This document shows, piece by piece, positions 11,102 through 18,571 of a stretch of 64,000 nt of DNA; positions within the stretch are counted from its first letter, which is position 1, and each line of letters starts with the position of its first letter. Source of the stretch: Leucobacter muris (GTDB taxonomy: Bacteria; Actinomycetota; Actinomycetes; Actinomycetales; Microbacteriaceae); assembly GCF_004028235.1 (NCBI RefSeq), contig NZ_CP035037.1:1054001-1118000 (forward strand). The letters are read 5' to 3'. Made by a program: the position numbers and the translations under genes. The notes under the pieces were generated by a model. The model was not told the DNA's origin. It made no database searches and saw only the letters and a list, made by a program, of their open reading frames with translations.

Positions 11102-12763
11102 CTACCGGGCTCGGTCGCGCCGGGCCCGGCTGACGTGGCTGCGCGCGTGGGCGGCGGCCGACTCCAGATCCTCGAAGAGGTGATTCTGGTGACGCAGCGA
11201 CGAGATCACCCCGACCCGTTCGGCGATGCCGTGCTGATCGGGGCGGATGCCCTTGATCAGCACCGTGATCCCGCGGCGCTCGAGCGAGGCGATCAGCTCC
11301 GAGATGACCTGGGCGCCGGTGGCGTCGAGCAGCTGCAGCTGCGACATGCGCAGCACGACGACCTCCACCTCCTGCAGGCGCGAGACCCGCTCCAGGGTGC
11401 GCTCGGCGGCCCCGAAGAAGAGCGCCCCCTCCAGCCGCAGCACCGCGATCCGCTCGTCACCCGGCTGCGCCGCACCCGGCAGCTCCTCCCGGTGCACGCC
11501 GCTCGTGCGGGCCAGCTGCCGCAGCGCGAAGAACCCGGCGACGAGCAGGCCGATGAGTACCGCGTAGATGAGGTCGACGCTGACCGTCACCACCGCGGTC
11601 AGGCAGAACACCACCGCGTCAGCCCGCGACGCCCGCAGGATCGTGCGCACGGTTCGCGGAGCGATCATGCGGCACGCCGTGACCATGAGCACACCCGCCA
11701 GCGCCGCCAGCGGGATGCGGGATACGACGGCCGACCCCACGAGCACGACGACGAGCAGCAGCAGACCGTGCGTGATCGCGGCGACGCGCGTGCGCGCGCC
11801 TGCCCGTACCCCGACGGCGGTGCGGGCGATGGCGCCGGTCGCGGGCATGCCGCCGAAGAGGCCGGCCGCGATCGACGCGAGCCCCTGGCCGACGAGTTCG
11901 CGGTCGGCGTCGTACGGGCCGGTGTCGGCCATCGTCGCCGCGACGCGGGCGGAGAGCAGCGACTCGATCGCGGCCAGCGCGGCCACGGCGAACGCGGGCC
12001 CGACGAGCGCGGAGACCGTCGCGGGATCGAACGCCGGCAGGCTCGGTGCCGGCAGGCCCGCGGGCAGCGCGCCGATCGTCTCGACCGGCAGCCCGAACAG
12101 CGCCGCGACCATCGCGGCGATCGCGATCGCGAGCAGGGATCCCGGGAAGCGGGGGTGGACTCGCATCGACACGAGCATCACACCGACGACGATCGCGACG
12201 AGCAGCAGCGACGAGCCGACCTCGGGCCAGCTCGCGGCCATCAGGCTCTGCGCGGCGGCGACCGCGGCGTTCGTGCTCTCGGGGGCGCCGGCGCCCGTGG
12301 CGGTCGGCACCTGCTGCAGGAAGATGATGACCGCGATGCCGAGGGTGAACCCCTCGATGACCGGCCAGGGGATGTACGAGACCGTGCGCCCGAGGCGCAG
12401 TGCGCCCGCGGCGAGCACGATGAGCCCGGCCATGAGGCAGACGAGGGCGAGCGCCCCGGCGCCGTGGGCGGCGATGATCGGCGCCAGCACGACGACCATG
12501 GCCCCCGTGGGCCCGGAGACCTGCACGTTCGAGCCGCCGAACACCGCGGCGACGATCCCAGCGATGATCGCGGTGACCAGCCCGCTCTCGGCGCCCGCGC
12601 CGGAGCTCACGCCGAACGCGAGGGCGAGCGGCAGCGCGACGATGCCGACGGTGATGCCCGCGAGCAGGTCGGTGCGCCAGGACCGGCGGGCTTCGCGGTA
12701 GTCGTCCGGCGACGGCAGCAGGGAGAGCGCGGCCGAGCGGAGGTGCCCGATCGGCGCGCTCAT
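11102..12763 (-). CDS. SulP-family anion transporter with STAS domain
   Basis: 553 residues from the ATG at 12763, which overlaps the upstream arsR stop (ATGA). The first 420 residues hold about 12-14 hydrophobic helices with the SulP signature region near the start (LLAGITVGIVALPLALAFGV, then SGAGAESGL). The C-terminal 110 residues form a STAS domain (RIAVLRLEGALFFGAAERT, LDATGAQVISELIASLERRG). SulP proteins carry sulfate, bicarbonate or other anions across the inner membrane; there is no carbonic anhydrase neighbour to decide which. Coupling to an ArsR regulator points to metal- or redox-linked control. It faces tmRNA tail to tail. Confidence 0.92.
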   Translation of the reverse strand: MSAPIGHLRSAALSLLPSPDDYREARRSWRTDLLAGITVGIVALPLALAFGVSSGAGAESGLVTAIIAGIVAAVFGGSNVQVSGPTGAMVVVLAPIIAAHGAGALALVCLMAGLIVLAAGALRLGRTVSYIPWPVIEGFTLGIAVIIFLQQVPTATGAGAPESTNAAVAAAQSLMAASWPEVGSSLLLVAIVVGVMLVSMRVHPRFPGSLLAIAIAAMVAALFGLPVETIGALPAGLPAPSLPAFDPATVSALVGPAFAVAALAAIESLLSARVAATMADTGPYDADRELVGQGLASIAAGLFGGMPATGAIARTAVGVRAGARTRVAAITHGLLLLVVVLVGSAVVSRIPLAALAGVLMVTACRMIAPRTVRTILRASRADAVVFCLTAVVTVSVDLIYAVLIGLLVAGFFALRQLARTSGVHREELPGAAQPGDERIAVLRLEGALFFGAAERTLERVSRLQEVEVVVLRMSQLQLLDATGAQVISELIASLERRGITVLIKGIRPDQHGIAERVGVISSLRHQNHLFEDLESAAAHARSHVSRARRDRAR

Positions 12764-13146
12764 CGCGTGGCGCCGACGGGGGCCGGATCCGCCTCCGGTA
12801 TTGCCGGGAGCCCGTTCTGCTCGACGAGCTGGCGCTGGGTGGTCTCGAGGATCTCGCCGAGTAGCGTGCGCGCCACCCGCAGTAGATCGGCGACCTGAGG
12901 GTAGGCGAGGCGGTAGTAGACGAGGCTGCCGCGGCGCTCGGATACGACGAGACGGTTTCTGCGCAGCACCGCCAGATGCTGCGAGACGTGCGAGGCCTCC
13001 AGCTCGGTCGCGGCGAGCAGTTCGGACACCGAGACCTCGGGGGCTGCAGACAGCACCTCGAGGATGCGGATGCGGATCGGGTGCGCGAGGCCCTTGAACA
13101 GGCCGGCCTTCACCTCGTAGAGCGGTCGGTTCGGGTCGCTCAGCAT
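12760..13146 (-). CDS. ArsR-family winged-helix regulator
   Basis: 128 residues. The wHTH is clear: HPIRIRILEVLSAAPEVSVSELLAAT, then LEASHVSQHLAVLRRNRLV and the wing RRGSLVYYRLAYPQV. The classic ELCVCDL metal site is absent (VSVSELL instead) and the protein has no cysteine, so it does not sense metals through thiolates. ArsR proteins of this subgroup often sit before SulP transporters in actinobacteria. A 20-bp AT-rich palindrome 36-55 bp upstream of the start is the likely operator. Cotranscribed and coupled with the transporter at 11102. Confidence 0.9.
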   Translation of the reverse strand: MLSDPNRPLYEVKAGLFKGLAHPIRIRILEVLSAAPEVSVSELLAATELEASHVSQHLAVLRRNRLVVSERRGSLVYYRLAYPQVADLLRVARTLLGEILETTQRQLVEQNGLPAIPEADPAPVGATR

Positions 13147-13181
13147 TCGTCACCCTCCCGGTGCTGCCGTTTCGCACCACA

Positions 13182-13201
13182 ATATGATGGATTTATCATA
13201 T
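13182..13201. promoter_or_regulatory. ArsR operator candidate
   Basis: ATATGAT and ATCATAT form a perfect 7-bp inverted repeat around GGATTT. The AT-rich 20-bp palindrome lies in an otherwise GC-rich region directly upstream of arsR and matches the general ArsR/SmtB operator layout. Confidence 0.65.
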
Positions 13202-13306
13202 CGCAATTTTAAGCCGATCCGATGCCGGCTCCGACCCCGACCCCGATGCCGGCCCCGCGAGCACAGTCTGGACAGCGGCTCGATACCGTGATTGACTGCC
13301 ATATAG

Positions 13307-13486
13307 ATGTGGCCTTTGTGTGGGGCGGACGGGTGCTGCGGCGCCGGGTCGCGGCCTTCGCCGGCCGCTCCGGGTTCTCCTGGCACCGTCGGCATCTGCC
13401 TCGGTCTCGCCGGCCTCGGGTTCTTCCTCTTCGGGGCGCTCAACTTCTTCACGCACATCGGCCTCATCATCAACACGATGGGGTGA
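13307..13486 (+). CDS. Doubtful 59-residue membrane peptide or gene remnant
   Basis: From ATG 13307 an open frame reads a Cys/Pro-rich start and then GICLGLAGLGFFLFGALNF plus FTHIGLIINTMG, one convincing transmembrane segment. There is no ribosome binding site. Its stop (13484-13486) is in the same frame as the RarD-like gene that starts at 13523, so it could be a leader or a decayed first exon-like fragment of something else. I do not recognise it. The rest of 13202-13306 shows no gene. Confidence 0.25.
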   Translation: MWPLCGADGCCGAGSRPSPAAPGSPGTVGICLGLAGLGFFLFGALNFFTHIGLIINTMG

Positions 13487-13522
13487 GCACAGCTGGGTTT
13501 CGCGGAAGCAAGTGGTGGGTTC

Positions 13523-14443
13523 GTGCGCGGCGTCGCCGCTGCGGGCGCGGCGGCCGTCTTATTCGCGGCGATCTTCTACCTTTCGGGCGCTGTCGACGTG
13601 GGTGCCGACGTGATGTTCGGCACCAGGATCCTGATTACCTGCGCCTGCTATGCGCTCGCGCTCGCGCACCCGGCCGCGCGACGTCTCCTCCGCGACTACT
13701 GGACAGCGCTGCGGAGCCTGCGCTGGGGGATGCTGCTGCTGCCGGTGCTGTGCGCGCTGGTCGGAGCCCAGCTGTGGCTGTTCTCCTGGGCACCGCTGCA
13801 CGGCCATGCCCTCGACGCGTCGCTCGGGTTTCTGCTGCTGCCACTCGGCATCGTGCTCGGCAGCAAGCTCCTCCTGCGGGCCGAGGTCACGCGGATCCAG
13901 TGGGCCGCGGTCGGCGCGGCTGCCGTAGCGGTCGGGCTGAAACTCGCATTGACACCGGAGGTGTCATGGGTGACGGCCGCGATCTGTCTCGGCTACCCGG
14001 CCTATTTCGTGTTGCGCCGCAGATACGGTCTCGACAATCCGGCCGCGTTCGGCGTCGAGGTCGCCGTCATCGCTCCGGTCGCGATCCTGCTGATGCGGTT
14101 CGGCGGGCCGTTTCCGGACGGTGCCACCGAGCGGTTCGCGCTGATCGGGGTCGGGATCGCCGGGGCGACGGCCATGTTCGCGTACCTCGCTGCCGCGCAG
14201 CGCCTACCGCTCCCGGTATTCGGAGTGCTCGGGTATCTGGAGCCGGTGCTTCTCGTGGTGGTTGCGCTGCTGCTCGGCGAGCGGCTGCACGGAAGCGACC
14301 TGCTCACCTACGGTCTGCTCGCGGTCGCACTCGGCCTGCTCGCGGTCGAAGGGTTCCGGAATGCCAGATCCCCGGTCGGCGTGCGGGACGATCCCGCTGT
14401 GCGACCAGGTACTCGTCCGCGCCCCCTCCGCCGCCGACGCTGA
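13523..14443 (+). CDS. EamA/RarD-like transporter
   Basis: 306 residues, about ten hydrophobic helices arranged as two EamA halves, the drug/metabolite transporter fold. It resembles RarD proteins: an N-terminal helix, then GTRILITCACYALALAHPAARR and, in the second half, FGVLGYLEPVLLVVVALLLGERL, which is the conserved end of the RarD group. Function in RarD proteins is poorly defined. GTG 13523 was taken because the in-frame stop at 13484 leaves no better start; the weak GGTGGG upstream is the only ribosome site. The C-terminal 25 residues are basic and hydrophilic. Confidence 0.8.
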   Translation: MRGVAAAGAAAVLFAAIFYLSGAVDVGADVMFGTRILITCACYALALAHPAARRLLRDYWTALRSLRWGMLLLPVLCALVGAQLWLFSWAPLHGHALDASLGFLLLPLGIVLGSKLLLRAEVTRIQWAAVGAAAVAVGLKLALTPEVSWVTAAICLGYPAYFVLRRRYGLDNPAAFGVEVAVIAPVAILLMRFGGPFPDGATERFALIGVGIAGATAMFAYLAAAQRLPLPVFGVLGYLEPVLLVVVALLLGERLHGSDLLTYGLLAVALGLLAVEGFRNARSPVGVRDDPAVRPGTRPRPLRRRR

Positions 14444-14662
14444 TGTGCACCGGGCTCTCGGGATAAGACGCACACGATCGCGAACTCGGCCCCACCCTTT
14501 CGCGCACAGCGGGCCCGGATCCTCCCCGAGGGGCTGCGCGGAACGCGCAGGATCCGTATGATGGGTAGCCGTCGCCCCGCCCCTGCGGAGCGGCGAAGGT
14601 GTGCCGGGAAGTCTGGTCGGCGAATATCGACGAACGAACCAGAAATCGGAAGGCTGCATCGA

Positions 14663-15149
14663 ATGAGTGCTGCGTATCTCACCCGAGGCGACCCGCTTCC
14701 CGGCGCCGACGCGCCCCCGGCGCCCCGAGGCGTCGAATGCCCCCGAGGCCTGTTCTGGGGGGGGCGACCTCACCGAGTGCACCACCCGCAGACAGGCGCG
14801 TCGAGCGTGGCATGAGGCGGTGCTCTCGCTCAAGTCAGAGCTCGATGCGCACCCGGAGATCCGCCGCGTCTGCATCGCTTGCGCACGACCCCGACACTTC
14901 CCGCACTCGATGCTCGTCGGGCTCCCCGAGGGGCTCGCCCTCAAACTGCACAACGACCTCGAACGCGATCGGGGTCGATATCTCAACACGCTCGTGCTCG
15001 ACGTCACGGGGTGCGATGATCCCGCGCTCCTGCGCGAACGCCTCTGGGAGGCGCTCTGCACGAAGGCCGCATGGAGCGACCTCACCCTGACCTGGGAGCA
15101 GGTCGCGGAGAGCAACGTCCACGAGGCCTGGACCCTCGCCGCGCTCTGA
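14663..15149 (+). pseudogene. Hypothetical protein, probably one frameshifted gene
   Basis: ATG 14663 follows GGAAGG and begins MSAAYLTRGDPLPGADAP. The frame runs to a block of eight G at 14757-14764, after which sensible coding continues in another frame (DLTECTTRRQARRAWHEAVL) up to the stop at 15149. With seven G the two parts join as LFWGGDLTECTTRRQ and give 161 residues. The C-terminal part has a regular alpha/beta pattern (LALKLHNDLERDRGRYLNTL, VLDVTGCDDPALLRERLWEAL). I recognise no family. It could also be a shorter gene starting at GTG 14820. Confidence 0.45.
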
Positions 15150-15240
15150 GCGCTCCGACAGCTCCGCCCTCGCTCCTCGACCGCTCCGACCCACGTGGAA
15201 GGCCCTCCGCCTTCCGTACCTCATCCCGCACGGAGAACCC

Positions 15241-16620
15241 ATGACAGAGTCCAGTGAGCGCGCCACGCGCTCGTTCCCCCGCTACGGCTCCTTCGCGGAA
15301 GCCGGCCGCATCGCCGGCCTCCTGCGCCGGGAGACCGTCGGCGGCATCCTGCTCGTGGCGGCCGCGGCCGCGGCGATCATCTGGGCGAACACGCCCGCCG
15401 CCGACGCCTACTTCGCGATCCGCGACTTCGAGATCGGCTACGAGCCCTGGCATCTGAGGCTCAGCCTTGGCGCCTGGGCCGCCGACGGACTGCTCGCGAT
15501 CTTCTTCTTCCTCGTCGGGCTCGAACTCAAACGCGAGTTCGTCGCGGGCGACCTGCGCCGGTTCGGCACAGCCGTGGTTCCGATCGCGGCCGCGGCCGGA
15601 GGAGTGGCGGTGCCCGCCATCCTCTACGCTCTCTTCGTACGCGGCGAGGCCGGCCTGAGCCAGGGATGGGCGATCCCTACGGCGACCGACATCGCATTCG
15701 CGGTGGCGGTGCTCGCGATCATCGGCTCGAATCTCCCGAGTGCGCTGCGCATCTTCCTGCTGACGCTCGCCGTGGTCGACGACCTCATCGCCATCAGCAT
15801 CATCGCGATCTTCTACACCGATCACATCGAGCTCATCCCGCTCGGAGTCGCCCTCGCGGTGATCCTGGTCTACGGGTTCATCGCCCAGCGGTACCGAGGC
15901 TTCTTCGGCATGCGTCCATTCGCCGCCTGGGCGATCCTCCTCCCCATCGGGGTCGTCGCCTGGGGTTTCATGCACGCCTCGGGCATCCACGCCACCATCG
16001 CGGGCGTACTGCTCGGGTTCACGATTCCGGTTCGCCACAAGCCGGACGCGGGCGACGCGCTCCAAGAGAAGCACGGTCTCGCCGAGGAGTTCGAGCACCG
16101 CTTCCGGCCGCTCTCCGCAGGGATCGCCGTGCCGATCTTCGCGTTCTTCGCCGCGGGAGTGTCGGTCGGCGGATGGGAAGGCGTGCAGCGCGCGTTCGCA
16201 CACCCCGTGACTCTGGCGATCATCGTCGCCCTCGTGCTCGGCAAACCGCTCGGGATCGTGCTCACGACCTGGACGCTCTCGAAGGTCGCGCGCATCAGGC
16301 TCGATCCGGAGCTGCGGTGGATCGACATCGTGGGGGTCGGCCTGCTCGCGGGCATCGGGTTCACGGTGTCGCTGCTCGTCGCAGAGCTCAGCTTCGAGGC
16401 CGGGTCGCCCGAGCATGACTACGCCAAGGTCGCGATCCTCGTCGCGTCCGTGGGCGCAGCGCTGCTCGCCGCCGTGCTGCTCGGCGTCCGCAACCGCGGA
16501 TACGGCAAGATCCTCGAGCGGGAGCGGATCGACCTCGACGGCGACGGGATCCCCGACGTGTACCAGCAGGAGCGGCGCGACGAGTGGTTCAAATCGGCAC
16601 CCGGGCAGGGCGGCCGCTGA
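15241..16620 (+). CDS. nhaA: Na+/H+ antiporter NhaA with calcium-loop-like tail
   Basis: 459 residues; inner-membrane antiporter exporting Na+ for H+. The transport aspartates are present: D150 (PTATDIAFAVAVL) and the pair D180-D181 (LAVVDDLIAISII), matching E. coli D133, D163 and D164. About 11-12 helices end near residue 418. A hydrophilic tail of 40 residues follows and contains DLDGDGIPDVY near 431-441, a DxDxDGxxD loop typical of calcium-binding repeats. Such a tail is unusual for NhaA. Start ATG 15241 has GGAGA upstream. A second NhaA is at 25652. Confidence 0.95.
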   Translation: MTESSERATRSFPRYGSFAEAGRIAGLLRRETVGGILLVAAAAAAIIWANTPAADAYFAIRDFEIGYEPWHLRLSLGAWAADGLLAIFFFLVGLELKREFVAGDLRRFGTAVVPIAAAAGGVAVPAILYALFVRGEAGLSQGWAIPTATDIAFAVAVLAIIGSNLPSALRIFLLTLAVVDDLIAISIIAIFYTDHIELIPLGVALAVILVYGFIAQRYRGFFGMRPFAAWAILLPIGVVAWGFMHASGIHATIAGVLLGFTIPVRHKPDAGDALQEKHGLAEEFEHRFRPLSAGIAVPIFAFFAAGVSVGGWEGVQRAFAHPVTLAIIVALVLGKPLGIVLTTWTLSKVARIRLDPELRWIDIVGVGLLAGIGFTVSLLVAELSFEAGSPEHDYAKVAILVASVGAALLAAVLLGVRNRGYGKILERERIDLDGDGIPDVYQQERRDEWFKSAPGQGGR

Positions 16621-16680
16621 GCGCTGATCGTGGCCCCGCGCAGCTGCCGGAGCCGCACACGGTGCGCCGCGAACGATGCA

Positions 16681-17434
16681 TCAGCGCTCGGTCGGTCGGT
16701 ATCCGAGCGGCATATGGGAGACGGGGTCGAGGCCGCTCAAGGTCGCCCAGCCGTCGGCGAGAAGCGCAGCGTCGCTTCCCGGCTCGGGGCGGTTCGGCAG
16801 ATCCTCCACGGCGAGGCGCACGTAGTCGTCGTCCTGCTCGGTCAGCGTGGTATGCACGATCCCGAACGGGGCGAGGGACGCTTCGACGACGCCCCGGTTC
16901 TCGACGGCGTTCGGAACGTTGAGGTTGACGACGGTGCCCCGGGGGCGGCCGAGCAAGAAGGGCAGCACGCCCATCGCCACGTCGGCCGCGGCGTCCCAGT
17001 GGTACCTCGTCGGGTGCAGACCGACGTCGAGCGACACCGCCGCCCCCCCATGCCCCGTTCAGGCCGCCGGTGAGCGCCGCGCCCACCGTGCCGGAGTGGA
17101 GAACGGCCCGGCCGACGTTCGCACCGTGATTGATCCCCGAGAGCACGAGGTCTGCGGGTTCTCCGAACGCCCCGCGCGCGGCGATGAGCGCGACCAACCC
17201 CGGCCCGCCCCTCACGGCATACGCGGGAGTCCCCTCCAGCTCGGGAAGCTCGCGCCGCTCGATCGCGATGCGACCATCCTCCTCCGCCGCCATGATCGAG
17301 GCGCTCGCCCCGCTCGACTGCCGTATCGGCGCCGCCACCACGATGTCGAGGCCGGCTCCGCGCGCGGCGCGGGCGAGGGCGGCGAGGCCGGGGGCGTCGA
17401 TGCCGTCGTCGTTGGTGATCAGTGTTCGAGTCAT
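16681..17434 (-). pseudogene. surE: 5'-nucleotidase SurE, frameshifted
   Basis: SurE removes phosphate from nucleoside monophosphates using a divalent metal. The N-terminal frame shows the family start LITNDDGIDAPGLAAL with the DD metal ligands and VLSGINHGANVGRAVLHSGTVGAA. The remainder lies in a second frame (SLDVGLHPTRYHWDAAADVA to the stop at 16681). The frames switch in a run of seven C on the plus strand (17043-17049). One base fewer gives LNGAWGAAVSLDVG and a 250-residue protein, normal for SurE. The start ATG overlaps the upstream pfkB-type gene (ATGA), so they are coupled. Sequencing error or a true slippage mutant. Confidence 0.85.
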
Positions 17435-18474
17435 GCGGAGCCCTCCCGCCCGTCGCCGGTGCCGGACTCGCCGGCCTCCCCGGGGCCTGCGAGCGCGGCG
17501 AGCTCATCCGGACTGACGCTCCCGCGCTGCGCCGGTCCGCCGCCCCTCTCCTGCGCGACGTCGAGCGCGCGCACGATCACCGCCTCCCTGAGCCGCGCGA
17601 TCGTCGCGGCGTCCCCGGTGCCCAGTCCATGGCGGGTGACGTTGAGCGCGCCCGCCGCAGCCCCGGTGACGACGGCCTCCCGGGCGGTCTCGCCGTCGGC
17701 GATCCCCGCTGCGATCCCGGCGGTGAGGGAATCGCCGGCGCCCCGGGTCTCGGCCGCCTCCATGCGCGGGCTCTCGACCTCGACGAACCCATCGTCGTCG
17801 AGCAGCAGCAGGGGATCGCTCGAACGGGTCACCACCACGACGGCCGCACCGCGCTCGCGCAGTTCGAGCATGGCCGACTGGATGCTCTCGGCGGATGCGT
17901 CGTCGACGCGTCCATCGTCGAGCAGCTCCTCGTGGCTCACCTTCAGCACGTCGACCCCGCCCGCGAGCGCAGCGTCGAGGCGCGCGCCGGCCAGATCGAC
18001 GATGACGCGGGCTCCTCCCGCGCGCAGATCGGAGGCCAGGCGCCGATAGGTGTCGACGGGTACGGCCGCTTCACCGGCAGGGCCGCTGAGGATCGCGAGA
18101 CCGGCGCCGAGCCCCTCGCGCAGGGTCGCCCCGTAGAGTTCGTCGAGATCGTGGCGCGCGAGGGGCTCGCCCTCCGTCTCGGCGATCACGCGGCGTTCGC
18201 CCCCGCGGCGATCGTGCACGTAGGCCGAGGCCTTGCCCGGGCGGTCGATGCTCGAGACCGAGAACCCCTCATCCTCGAGCAGATGCCGCAGCACCGGCCC
18301 GAGTTCTCCGGTCAGCGTGCAGCACATCCTCACGCGCACCCCCAGCCTCCGCAGCATCCGCGCCTGCCACACCCCCTGACCGCCCGCGTGGAGATGGATC
18401 TCCGGCTCGTCGCCGTGCTCCTCGATCGTGACGGTGACGGTCGGGGACGGTGCGAAGATCGTGACCTCTCTCAT
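17431..18474 (-). CDS. PfkB-family sugar kinase, 1-phosphofructokinase-like
   Basis: 347 residues. The ribokinase-fold signature is near residue 250 (TRGAGDSLTAGIAAGIADGE), with the catalytic Asp in GAGD. The N-terminal region HLHAGGQGVWQARMLRRLG is the substrate-binding GG motif, closest in style to 1-phosphofructokinase and tagatose kinases. The protein is about 30 residues longer than usual because of a C-terminal Gly/Ser-rich tail. It overlaps surE by ATGA, pairing a sugar or nucleoside kinase with a nucleotidase. No PTS gene is nearby, so fructose use is not supported. Substrate unassigned. Confidence 0.8.
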   Translation of the reverse strand: MREVTIFAPSPTVTVTIEEHGDEPEIHLHAGGQGVWQARMLRRLGVRVRMCCTLTGELGPVLRHLLEDEGFSVSSIDRPGKASAYVHDRRGGERRVIAETEGEPLARHDLDELYGATLREGLGAGLAILSGPAGEAAVPVDTYRRLASDLRAGGARVIVDLAGARLDAALAGGVDVLKVSHEELLDDGRVDDASAESIQSAMLELRERGAAVVVVTRSSDPLLLLDDDGFVEVESPRMEAAETRGAGDSLTAGIAAGIADGETAREAVVTGAAAGALNVTRHGLGTGDAATIARLREAVIVRALDVAQERGGGPAQRGSVSPDELAALAGPGEAGESGTGDGREGSA

Positions 18475-18571
18475 GGGCGGCAGCGTATGGCACAGGGGTG
18501 CGGGGCGGAACCCCTTGCAGAGGCGTCGTCGGGCGGGGTATGGCCGCCGGAGACGCCCGTCGGCTGCGCCG

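Noticed and set aside
11102..13180. One 692-residue SulP protein
   Set aside because: The long frame overlaps the whole arsR gene in another frame. The SulP start at 12763, with ATGA overlap, gives the normal length.
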